This document shows positions 29,882-37,939 of a stretch of 64,000 nt of DNA, piece after piece. This stretch comes from Rhodoferax sp. OV413 (lineage in GTDB: Bacteria > Pseudomonadota > Gammaproteobacteria > Burkholderiales > Burkholderiaceae_C), in the NCBI RefSeq assembly GCF_900104385.1, contig NZ_FNJA01000001.1, positions 1,338,386 through 1,402,385 of the forward strand, read 5' to 3'. Each line of letters opens with the position of its first letter. The first letter of the stretch is position 1. Made by a program: the position numbers and the translations under genes. The notes under the pieces were generated by a model. That model saw only the letters and a list, made by a program, of their open reading frames with translations, did no database searches and was not told the origin of the DNA.

Positions 29882-30817
29882 TTAGGCGGCCAGGCGGGGG
29901 CGGTCGACGATCTGGTTGTCCACGCCCTGCACCAGTGCGCTGAGCCGGATGTCGAACACGATCTCGGCGAACGGTCCGGCGAGGCCATTGGCCTGGATGC
30001 TGGCAGCGTCCGTGCGCTCCACCAGCGGAGGCACAAGGCCTTCGCGCGTGGCGTAGGCGAAGTCATCGAACACCAGCGGATCGCCGTCGATGTTGATTTG
30101 CGTGGTCAGCTTGCGGTGCCCGTCGGCGGTGACGAATAAGTGGATGTGCGCCGGACGGTTGCCGTGGCGGCCCAACTGGTTGAGCAGCGCCTGCGTGGGG
30201 CCGTCCGGTGGGCAGCCATAGCCCACGGGCACGATGCTTTGGAACTTGTAGCGGCCCTGCGCGTCGGTGACGATGGTACGGCGCATGTTGAAGGGCTGTT
30301 GCTCACCGGTGGGATCGAAATGCGAGTAGAAGCCCTTGGTGTTGGCATGCCAGACCTCGACCGTGGCGTTGGGAGCCGGCTTGCCATTGGCGCCGTAGAC
30401 CGTGCCATGCATGACGAGCGTGTGGCCGGCCTTGTCGCTGCCATCGTCCAGCCGTGCGAAGCCCTTCTCCACGGGTGCGCCTGCCACGTACAGCGGTCCC
30501 TCGATAGTGCGCGGCGTGCCGTTCTCGACACCTAACACCGCGTCTTGCGCATCCATGCGCATGTCGAAGTACCGGTCCAGGCCCAGGCCCGGCGACAGCA
30601 GGCCCGCCTCGCCGCGGGCACCGAGCTGGTTTAGATAAGCAATGCCAGCCCAGTATTCGTCGGGGGTGACGTCCAAGTCTTCGATGGCCTTGAACAGATC
30701 GGAAAGAATGCGGTGGACTATCTTTTTGGTCCGGGGACTGCCACCATCCTGGTCCAGTCCGGTGGCCAGACGCAGGAATTCCTGCACTTCCGATGTATTG
30801 AAGATTTGAGCGCTCAT
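29882..30817 (-). CDS. catA: Catechol 1,2-dioxygenase
   Basis: An intradiol enzyme converting catechol to cis,cis-muconate. The 311 residues include the N-terminal helical linker domain and the iron-ligand region: Tyr in PVGYGCPPDGPTQ and His in RPAHIHLFVTADGH. LVMHGTVYGANGKPAPNATVEVWHANTKG is the family signature. It lies between catB and benA, 114 bases from benA. Confidence 0.96.
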   Translation of the reverse strand: MSAQIFNTSEVQEFLRLATGLDQDGGSPRTKKIVHRILSDLFKAIEDLDVTPDEYWAGIAYLNQLGARGEAGLLSPGLGLDRYFDMRMDAQDAVLGVENGTPRTIEGPLYVAGAPVEKGFARLDDGSDKAGHTLVMHGTVYGANGKPAPNATVEVWHANTKGFYSHFDPTGEQQPFNMRRTIVTDAQGRYKFQSIVPVGYGCPPDGPTQALLNQLGRHGNRPAHIHLFVTADGHRKLTTQINIDGDPLVFDDFAYATREGLVPPLVERTDAASIQANGLAGPFAEIVFDIRLSALVQGVDNQIVDRPRLAA

Positions 30818-30887
30818 GGATGTCTCCGTTTCGTGGGGTGGTTGGTAATGGTTCGCGCGGGATACGCTCTGCGGCGCTGAATCCTGC

Positions 30888-32075
30888 TCAGGTCAGCGAG
30901 GTTGCGGCTGGGCCGACGGTTGTGCGTGTGCGGTCGCGGCGGAAGTGCTGGACTCGGTCTTCGTCCAATACGATGCCCAGTCCGGGCAGCGTGGGCACGG
31001 TGAGGTGGAAGTCCTTGTATTCAAGCGGCTGTGCCAGGATTTCTTCGGTCAGCAGCAGCGGGCCGAACAGTTCGGTACCCCAATGCAACTCGCGGAAAGT
31101 CGAGAACGCGTGGGCCGAGGCGATCGTGCCGACCGCCCCCTCCAGCATCGTGCCGCCGTACAACTCGATGTGCGCCGCATCGGCAATGGCCGCCACGCGC
31201 TGGGCCGCCTGCAAGCCACCAGATTGTTCGGTCTTGATGGCAAACACGTTGGCACCGGCGACCTGCGCGAGTGCAAAGGCGGTTTCCGGCCCCATGAGCG
31301 ACTCATCGGCCATCACCGCGATCGGGTACTTGCCGGTGAGTCGTGCCAATGCATCGACGCTAGCCACAGGTTGCTCTACCAGTTCACAGCCGGCGTCTAC
31401 CAGGCCTGCAAGTCCGTGCTGGGCCTCCAGCTCGCTCCAGGCCATATTCACATCCACGCGCACCGAAGCCAGGTCGCCCAACGCCTTCTTGATTGCTGCG
31501 ACATGCGCAACGTCTTCGCGAACCGAACGGCGACCGATCTTGAGCTTGAAAATCTGGTGCCGGCGCAACTGCAGCATGCGCTGCGCTTCGTCGATGTCGC
31601 GGCCGGTATCGCCAGAAGCCAGGGTCCACGCCACCGGCAACCGGTCACGCAGCCGTCCGCCTAGCAGCTCTGAAACAGGAAGACCCGTGCGGTGACCCAG
31701 CGCGTCGAACAACGCGGTCTCGATCGCGCACTTGGCAAAGCGGTTGTCGCGGAAGGCGGTGTTCAGGCGATTCATCAACGCGGGCACGCGATTGGCGTCC
31801 GCGCCGATGAGTTGGGGGGCGAAGTAGGTGTCAATGGCCAGCTTCATCCCCTCGGGAGATTCAGCACCGTAGGCCAGACCACCGATGGTCGTGCCCTCGC
31901 CGATGCCGACCGTGCCATCCGAGCAGCGCACGCGCACAAGCATCAGCGTCTGTCCGTTCATGACGGCCATCGACAGTTTGTGCGGACGGATCGTCGGCAG
32001 ATCGACCAGCATCGTCTCGACACGTTCGATGACGACGGGGCTGGCGGCGGCTTGTTGACAGGAAGTATGTTGCAT
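30888..32075 (-). CDS. catB: Muconate cycloisomerase
   Basis: An enolase-superfamily enzyme that lactonises cis,cis-muconate. The KxK catalytic motif is in IFKLKIGRR, metal-binding acids are in VRVDVNMAW, VEQPVAS and VMADESLMG, and length (395) is normal. It is the first gene of the long ben-cat operon, and its control region with the CatR-type operator lies between 32076 and 32218. Confidence 0.95.
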   Translation of the reverse strand: MQHTSCQQAAASPVVIERVETMLVDLPTIRPHKLSMAVMNGQTLMLVRVRCSDGTVGIGEGTTIGGLAYGAESPEGMKLAIDTYFAPQLIGADANRVPALMNRLNTAFRDNRFAKCAIETALFDALGHRTGLPVSELLGGRLRDRLPVAWTLASGDTGRDIDEAQRMLQLRRHQIFKLKIGRRSVREDVAHVAAIKKALGDLASVRVDVNMAWSELEAQHGLAGLVDAGCELVEQPVASVDALARLTGKYPIAVMADESLMGPETAFALAQVAGANVFAIKTEQSGGLQAAQRVAAIADAAHIELYGGTMLEGAVGTIASAHAFSTFRELHWGTELFGPLLLTEEILAQPLEYKDFHLTVPTLPGLGIVLDEDRVQHFRRDRTRTTVGPAATSLT

Positions 32076-32132
32076 GGGCTGTATTGGACGATTACAGGCG
32101 TTGGCAGGCCAACACCGAATTCATCTGATGTG

Positions 32133-32147
32133 ATACCTAATAGGTAT
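32133..32147. promoter_or_regulatory. BenM/CatM-type operator ATAC-N7-GTAT
   Basis: The 15-base sequence ATACCTAATAGGTAT is a perfect dyad and an exact match to the ATAC-N7-GTAT site known for BenM and CatM. It abuts TATAAT at 32145-32150, a good -10 box for catR, which suggests autorepression. A second half site (AATAGGTAT, 32199-32207) lies just before the catR start and may take part in the tetramer contact. Confidence 0.8.
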
Positions 32148-32218
32148 AATAGGCAAAATTTTCATTTAAAAACAATGACTTAGAGTTCTTCATGCATAAA
32201 TAGGTATGGTTTTCCCCT

Positions 32219-33199
32219 ATGGATTTGCGCCAACTCCGATACTTCGTGGCGGTGGCCACCACCAAGAACTTCACGCGCGCTGCGGAGCAGATGCATATTG
32301 CGCAGCCGCCGCTCAGCCGCCAGATCCAGCTGCTAGAAGAGGAACTGGAAGTCCAGCTCATCCAGCGCAACAGCCGCCCGGTGCGACTGACCGAGGCAGG
32401 CCGGTTGTTCTACGAGCAGTCGCTGCAGGTGCTGCACCGGGTCGACCAGATGAAGAACACGGCGCGGCAGGCGAGCCGCAACCAGCGGCAATCGATTTCC
32501 ATCGGCTACGTCCCATCCACCCTTTACGGCGGCTTGCCCATGCTGGTGCGGATGTTTCGCCAGCGTTACCCCGATACCGACGTCCACCTGGTCGATCTGG
32601 GGTCGATCCAGCAGATCAGTGAGCTCAAGTCCGGGCGCATCGACCTGGGGTTCGGTCGCATTCGAAGCAACGACACCTCGGTGGCACGCACGGTGCTGCG
32701 CGAGGAACGGCTGGTGCTGGCCATCCCGCCCGCCTGGCCGTTGGCGGCTGAGAAGGAGCCGGTGAACCTGGAGGACCTGGAGTCCCCCAAACTGATCGTG
32801 TTTCCAAAGGAGCCCCGCCCCAGCTTTGCAGACCACGTTCTGGGCATGCTGCATGAGAAGGGCGTCAAGCTGGCCGAAGTTCATGAAGTGCGCGAGCTGC
32901 ATGCCGCGTTGGGCCTAGTCGCAGCAGAGGTGGGGTTGTGCATCGTGCCGGCCGCCGCGCGGCTACGCTCGGACCTCGTCTACCGGTTGATTGCCGACGA
33001 GAAAGCGACCTCGCCCATCATCCTCAGCCACCGGCTCAACGACGACTCGTGGTATCTCGTGGCGATCAAACAGCTCATCGCTGAGATGTATGCCCAGAAC
33101 CCGCCGTGGCTCGACTTCCAGACCAATGCCTTCCCGTCCAGTCTGGCGACTGACGCGGAAGCACCATCCGCAAACAACGGTACCGACCTAAATAGCTGA
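32219..33199 (+). CDS. catR: LysR-family activator of ben-cat genes (CatR/BenM type)
   Basis: The 326-residue LysR protein starts MDLRQLRYFVAVATTKNFTRAAE with recognition helix AQPPLSRQIQLLEEELEVQL, typical of the CatR/CatM/BenM group. It diverges from catB, and an exact BenM-type operator lies between the two genes. The expected inducer is cis,cis-muconate, possibly also benzoate. The effector residues of BenM cannot be judged here. Confidence 0.88.
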   Translation: MDLRQLRYFVAVATTKNFTRAAEQMHIAQPPLSRQIQLLEEELEVQLIQRNSRPVRLTEAGRLFYEQSLQVLHRVDQMKNTARQASRNQRQSISIGYVPSTLYGGLPMLVRMFRQRYPDTDVHLVDLGSIQQISELKSGRIDLGFGRIRSNDTSVARTVLREERLVLAIPPAWPLAAEKEPVNLEDLESPKLIVFPKEPRPSFADHVLGMLHEKGVKLAEVHEVRELHAALGLVAAEVGLCIVPAAARLRSDLVYRLIADEKATSPIILSHRLNDDSWYLVAIKQLIAEMYAQNPPWLDFQTNAFPSSLATDAEAPSANNGTDLNS

Positions 33200-33451
33200 C
33201 CTGCAAGAGCGGCCCCATTTTGTTGGAAACGAGGCAGGTGCTAGCGATGCTGACCCAACCTACCCTACACCCTGTGCCTCGTGGCCGAATATCTGGCGGC
33301 CTCAGGCAATGGTCAGGAACTCGACGAGCCGCCTTTTTCGGTGAATCCGGGTGCGGTAGGCTGGAATGGTCATCACGGCGCTGACGCCCGGCGGTGACTA
33401 TTCAAAGGTGAACGAACTTCAGAGAGTCAGTTCAAACCCTCGATGCTTCAA
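33200..33451. other. Convergent intergenic region catR / SphA-type gene
   Basis: About 250 bases between two convergent genes. I see no gene and no strong terminator. Short open frames here do not resemble known proteins. Confidence 0.5.
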
Positions 33452-34354
33452 TTAAAAGGGTAAAAGCGCCTTGATCTTAAAGCTTGAGCCTTCCGCACGG
33501 TTAACGACGCCAAATTCCTGCTCAAATTTGGCTGTCAGGAACCAACCCTTGCCACTGTCGTATTTGACGGAGGGACCGAAAGCATACGCCCGGCCCTTGT
33601 TATTGGAAACGGCTGCACCATTCTGTCGGTCGTCCGTGGTCTGCTGATAGATATAGCCGCCAACACCGACAGTCCATCCGTTGCCCAAGGCCCACCCTGC
33701 GGCAAAGTCGGCATGCAGCTCTTGTCCGGAACGGTAGTTGGTTGCGTTGTTAACTCCATTGAAGTCATACATGATCTTTACGTCCCCATTGAAACCCATT
33801 GGCTGAACATAGGTCAGCGCAAATACCGGCTCAATGTTCCAGTAGTTCCGACTAAGATTGGCTAGCTTGTTACTGTCATAGCTGCCCGTTGGCGCTGTGA
33901 CATCCACAGCCCACACATAGTGCAACTTGTCCGATGCGTGGTAGCCCAGTCCCGTACCGAACACTATGTCCGCGAGACCGGTGGTACTGTTGTTAGCAGC
34001 CCCCACCTGCACCTTAAGGTTGACCAAGGGAGCAATCGCGTGAAACAGCAACTGCCCACCCAATATCTGCTGTTGCGTGACATGCACCGCCCGCAAGGCC
34101 AGCGCGTCCGCCCGCACATTGAAATTCAGCGGAATCTTGTTTCCGCTGTTATCGCGTAACGTCGATGCTTCATAGTGGGATGCATACGTTAAAAAATAGG
34201 TACCGGGGGGTGGCAATGCGCCTGCCAAATAGCTTTCATTGCCATTGGGGTAGACACCACCACCGCCCTCGGTAGCATGTGCCGCACCACCCAAGGTCGA
34301 TAGCATGATCGCAGTGGCCAGTGTTGCCAACTTTAGATTGTTGTAAGTATTCAC
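33452..34354 (-). CDS. SphA/phenol meta-pathway family outer-membrane protein
   Basis: A 300-residue protein with a signal peptide ending around HATEGG, followed by alternating beta-strand sequence and a C-terminal phenylalanine (FKIKALLPF). The start of the mature protein (GGGVYPNGNESYLAGALPPPGTYFLTYASHY) is characteristic of the SphA/COG4313 family often found with aromatic degradation genes. It probably forms an outer-membrane channel for hydrophobic or aromatic substrates. It is the last gene of the run with the aldehyde and alcohol dehydrogenases. Confidence 0.85.
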   Translation of the reverse strand: MNTYNNLKLATLATAIMLSTLGGAAHATEGGGGVYPNGNESYLAGALPPPGTYFLTYASHYEASTLRDNSGNKIPLNFNVRADALALRAVHVTQQQILGGQLLFHAIAPLVNLKVQVGAANNSTTGLADIVFGTGLGYHASDKLHYVWAVDVTAPTGSYDSNKLANLSRNYWNIEPVFALTYVQPMGFNGDVKIMYDFNGVNNATNYRSGQELHADFAAGWALGNGWTVGVGGYIYQQTTDDRQNGAAVSNNKGRAYAFGPSVKYDSGKGWFLTAKFEQEFGVVNRAEGSSFKIKALLPF

Positions 34355-34482
34355 TTGTGTCTCCTGTTAGTTTTGAAAAGTTAACCCCCTCGCCCGCCTT
34401 GGGACGATGGATCAATGACAGCCAATGTGCTGCTGGAATGGATGGGGCCGTGGAGCCCGAGCGCCCCACCGCTAACCCCCAG

Positions 34483-35934
34483 TTAGACCGGATAGTTCTG
34501 CATCGACGGCTCAATGGTGATCCACTTGAGTTCGGTGAATTCGTCGATCACCGCTCGTCCATCAAACTTGCCATATCCGCTGTTCTTGGTTCCACCGTAA
34601 GGGGCCTGGGCTTCGTTTTGCACGGTAGATCCATTGACGTGCACCGAACCCGACTCAATGCGCATAGCCACATCTAGTGCCCGAGTCACATCGCGCCCGA
34701 AAACGGCCGCCGACAGGCCATAGTCGCTGTCGTTGGCAACGGCAATAGCCTCTTCCACGCCTTTGACACGCACCACGGTGGTAATAGGGCCGAAGGTTTC
34801 ATCGCCATAAATACTCATGCCGGGCTTGACGTGGTCCATGATGGTGGCCGGCATGATGGCGCCTTCGGCCTTACCACCACACGCCAGGATTGCGCCCTTG
34901 GACAAGGCGTCGTCAATCATGGCATTCAAGCGGACGCCCGATTCGCTGGACACCATCGGGCCGATCACGCAGGCGGGGTTCACACGAGGGTCATCCATGA
35001 CCAGTTCCTTGGCGCGGGCCGCAAACTTTGCGACAAACTCGTCGGCAACGGCCTCGTCCACCACCAGGCGTTCGGTGGACATGCAAATCTGGCCCTGGTA
35101 CAGGAAGGAGCCAAACACTGCGGCCTTCACGGCTTCGTCAATGTTGGCATCGTCCAGTACCACCTGGGGCGACTTGCCGCCCAACTCCAGCAGGCAGCGT
35201 TTCAACTGGGTGGCCGCTTTTTGCGCAATGATCCGGCCGACACGGGTGGAACCGGTGAAGTTGATGCGGCGCACGGCCTTGTGCGCAATCAGCGCATCAA
35301 TCACTTCCGGTGCGTCTTGGGGTGCGTTGGTCAGCACATTCAACACGCCCGGTGGGAAGCCCGCTTCCACCAGCGCATCGGCCACCAGCGTGTGAGTCTT
35401 AGGGCTGGCTTCCGAAGCACGGAACACCACGGTATTGCCACAGGCGATCGGGTAAGCAATGGCACGGGCGGCCAGCACTACAGGCCCATTCCAGGGCACG
35501 ATGCTCAATACCACACCGACGGGCTGGCGCACGGTCATGGACAGTGCACCTGGCTTGTCGGTGGGAATCGTTTCACCCTGGATTTGGGTCACCATGCCGG
35601 CGGCCTCGCGGAACAGGTTGGCGGCCAGGTACACGTTGAAACCGGCCCATAGCCCGGAAGCCCCCACTTCCGCGCCCATGGCTTCGATGAATTGCGGTGT
35701 CTTGGACTCCAGCACGTCGGCGGCCTTGAGCAGCAAGCGGCGGCGCTCGGACGGCGCGCTCTTGCGCCAACTCAGGAAGGCGGTCTGAGCCGAGTTGACT
35801 GCGGCCAACGCATCTTCTACGCCACCTGCAGCGGCACGGGTCACCACTTCTCCGGTTTGGGGGTGACTGCGGGTGAAGGTGGCCCCTGACTTGGCGGCGA
35901 CCGACTGGTTGTCAATAATGAGTTGGGATTCCAT
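34483..35934 (-). CDS. NAD(P)-dependent aromatic aldehyde dehydrogenase
   Basis: A 483-residue ALDH. The catalytic Cys is in YQGQICMSTERL, the general base Glu in LELGGKSPQ, and the Rossmann loop in FTGSTRVGR. The C-terminal stretch GSTVQNEAQAPYGGTKNSGYG resembles salicylaldehyde, benzaldehyde and vanillin dehydrogenases. The start is ATG 35934. It lies 52 bases after the GMC oxidase gene, so the pair could take an aromatic alcohol to its acid. Exact substrate unknown. Confidence 0.85.
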   Translation of the reverse strand: MESQLIIDNQSVAAKSGATFTRSHPQTGEVVTRAAAGGVEDALAAVNSAQTAFLSWRKSAPSERRRLLLKAADVLESKTPQFIEAMGAEVGASGLWAGFNVYLAANLFREAAGMVTQIQGETIPTDKPGALSMTVRQPVGVVLSIVPWNGPVVLAARAIAYPIACGNTVVFRASEASPKTHTLVADALVEAGFPPGVLNVLTNAPQDAPEVIDALIAHKAVRRINFTGSTRVGRIIAQKAATQLKRCLLELGGKSPQVVLDDANIDEAVKAAVFGSFLYQGQICMSTERLVVDEAVADEFVAKFAARAKELVMDDPRVNPACVIGPMVSSESGVRLNAMIDDALSKGAILACGGKAEGAIMPATIMDHVKPGMSIYGDETFGPITTVVRVKGVEEAIAVANDSDYGLSAAVFGRDVTRALDVAMRIESGSVHVNGSTVQNEAQAPYGGTKNSGYGKFDGRAVIDEFTELKWITIEPSMQNYPV

Positions 35935-35986
35935 GTTGTCTTCCTTGGTTGAATGATGCAAAAGTGTTCAGTTGATCTATGCGACT

Positions 35987-37735
35987 TCAGCCGCGCTCGG
36001 TCAGGATGTCGGCCATACGTTCACCAATCAGGGCACAGGTCGCCATCGTGGCCACCCCGGCAATGCGCGGCATGATGGAGCTATCGGCAATGCGCAGGCC
36101 CTGCACACCGTTGACGCGCAGCTTGGAGTCCACCACGGCCTCGGCATCCTTGCCCATACGGCAGGTGCCAGACTGGTGGAAATAGGTGGTGGCACCATTG
36201 CGCACAAAGTCTTCCATGGCCTTGCCCGTCAATTTCTTGCCGGGTGCCACTTCGCGTTTGACGAACTCCTTCATGGCGGCCGAATTGCCTATCTCGCGGC
36301 AGACTTCGATGCCAAAAGCCAAAGCCTTGACGTCATCCGGATGGCTCATGAAGCGGGCATCAACTACCGGGCGATCAGCCGGGTTAGCCGAGCTCAAGCG
36401 GATCTCGCCACGACTCTTGGGTGCCACCAGGCCAGCGCACAGCGCCCAGCTTGTGCCTGGAGGTGCATATTCCTTGCCGACCACATCGCTGGCATAAGGC
36501 AGCTCGATCTGCACCAGGTTGACGTCTGGCGATACGAGTGACGCTTGGCTCTTGAGAAAGCCGGCTGCATTGGCCCCGCTATTGCGGTGTGGAATGTGCT
36601 CTTTAGGCTCCCAGATACAGCCGCCATGCAGAATGTGGTCCTGAAAGTTACGCCCTACTTCCTTGGCATCGACCAAGGTCTTAATACCGTGCTGGTTCAG
36701 CTTCGCATCGTCGCCAATACCGCTGAGCATCAGCAACTTAGGTGTGTTGATACCACCGGCACTGACGATCACTTCGGTGTTAGCACCAATGTTTTTCGGC
36801 CCAGCTGCGGTGGCAATCTGAACGCCCGTGACCTTGGTGCCGGAAAAGGTCAAACGATCCACATGGGTGTTGACCATGACGGTGACATTGGGACGCGACA
36901 GAATCGGGTAGAGGTAAGAGCGGGCCATGCTCTGGCGACGGCCGTCGCGAATGATCTGATTCATCAGCGCGAAGCCAATGCCGCCCTCTTCGCGCACGCC
37001 ATTCTGGTCGGAAAACACCGGATAGCCCAGGGAACGGCAAGCCTCCAGCATGGCAGGTGCTGCGGGGTGCGGGTTTTTGGCCGGTTGGCACCAGACAGGT
37101 CCGTTCTTGCCGCGGTAGCGGGCATCTGGCGCACCTTGCCAGTTTTCCATACGCCGGTAGATTTCGAGCCCGGACTCGTAGCCCCAGGCGGGGTCGCCGC
37201 TGGCTTCGGCCCAAAACTCTAGATCGGCTTTGAAAGGGCGGGCCCAGACGGTTGCATTGATGCTGCTGCCGCCCCCTACCACTCGGCCCATGTGTTCAGG
37301 AATGGCGCGGTTGTTGGTGCTGGGTGCGGCCAGGGCTACGTCCTTCCAGTCGCGCTCGGAGCCGAGGTTGGTAAACCAGACGGTCGGGTCCATCACCGAG
37401 GGGGCGACATCCCAGTCGCCCGCCTCGATCATGAGAATGGAGGCTTCCTTGCGGGTTGCCAACCGGCCTACCAGCGCGCAGGCGGCAGAGCCCGTTCCCA
37501 CAACTACATAGTCGTAGGATAGTTGCGGTTTAGCGCTGCGTTCATTCTGGTTGGCGCGAATGGCGTCCAGCTCGTCCGCCAAGGCGCTGAGTCCTACGGT
37601 GGAGAAGCCAGCGACAGCGGCAGCACGCATAAAGCCGCGGCGGCTCATGCGGCCTGCAATGAGGGCACGTTCCAGGTGCTCCAGCAAGCCGTCCGAGGGG
37701 GCATTCGGGTCGATTGGATGGGTATTCATAGTCAT
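35987..37735 (-). CDS. GMC-family alcohol oxidoreductase, Tat-exported
   Basis: An FAD enzyme of the glucose-methanol-choline family with a twin-arginine signal (SRRGFMRAAAVAGFSTVGL). The FAD motif is VVVGTGSAACALVGRL, GMC signatures are GRVVGGGSSINATVWARP and VSAGGINTPKLLMLSGIG, and the active-site His region near the C-terminus is FHQSGTCRMG. It should fold in the cytosol and act in the periplasm, with an acceptor that may be a quinone or cytochrome. Related enzymes oxidise aromatic alcohols, polyethylene glycol or choline. ATG 37735 or 37729 may be the start. Confidence 0.87.
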   Translation of the reverse strand: MTMNTHPIDPNAPSDGLLEHLERALIAGRMSRRGFMRAAAVAGFSTVGLSALADELDAIRANQNERSAKPQLSYDYVVVGTGSAACALVGRLATRKEASILMIEAGDWDVAPSVMDPTVWFTNLGSERDWKDVALAAPSTNNRAIPEHMGRVVGGGSSINATVWARPFKADLEFWAEASGDPAWGYESGLEIYRRMENWQGAPDARYRGKNGPVWCQPAKNPHPAAPAMLEACRSLGYPVFSDQNGVREEGGIGFALMNQIIRDGRRQSMARSYLYPILSRPNVTVMVNTHVDRLTFSGTKVTGVQIATAAGPKNIGANTEVIVSAGGINTPKLLMLSGIGDDAKLNQHGIKTLVDAKEVGRNFQDHILHGGCIWEPKEHIPHRNSGANAAGFLKSQASLVSPDVNLVQIELPYASDVVGKEYAPPGTSWALCAGLVAPKSRGEIRLSSANPADRPVVDARFMSHPDDVKALAFGIEVCREIGNSAAMKEFVKREVAPGKKLTGKAMEDFVRNGATTYFHQSGTCRMGKDAEAVVDSKLRVNGVQGLRIADSSIMPRIAGVATMATCALIGERMADILTERG

Positions 37736-37774
37736 GCAAGTTGAAGGAATAGTGGTTAAAAATGTTGTCTCCAG

Positions 37775-37807
37775 TGGCACTTGCCATGCGCACACACTGC
37801 GCCACTG
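37775..37807. promoter_or_regulatory. Palindrome TGGCACTTGCCA and flanking inverted repeat upstream of the GMC gene
   Basis: TGGCA-CT-TGCCA (37775-37786) is a perfect dyad. It overlaps a wider inverted repeat of CAGTGGC (37772-37778) with GCCACTG (37801-37807). It lies 40-70 bases before the GMC start codon, where an operator is plausible. Confidence 0.4.
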
Positions 37808-37865
37808 AAGCCAACTTTAGAAACTTGCTAAAGATTCAAATACATCGGGATTTCCCTAGACGCGG

Positions 37866-37886
37866 GTTGTTCCATATAAGAACAAC
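37866..37886. promoter_or_regulatory. Inverted repeat GTTGTTC-N7-GAACAAC upstream of the GMC gene
   Basis: Perfect seven-base arms separated by seven bases, about 130 bases before the GMC start and just after the end of the Fis-type regulator gene. The spacing is typical of an activator site, and the adjacent regulator is the obvious candidate to bind it. Confidence 0.5.
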
Positions 37887-37939
37887 TGCCGCCCAAACGG
37901 TAGTGAGCACCGGGCCCGCAGGCCGTGTGCTATTGCGGT

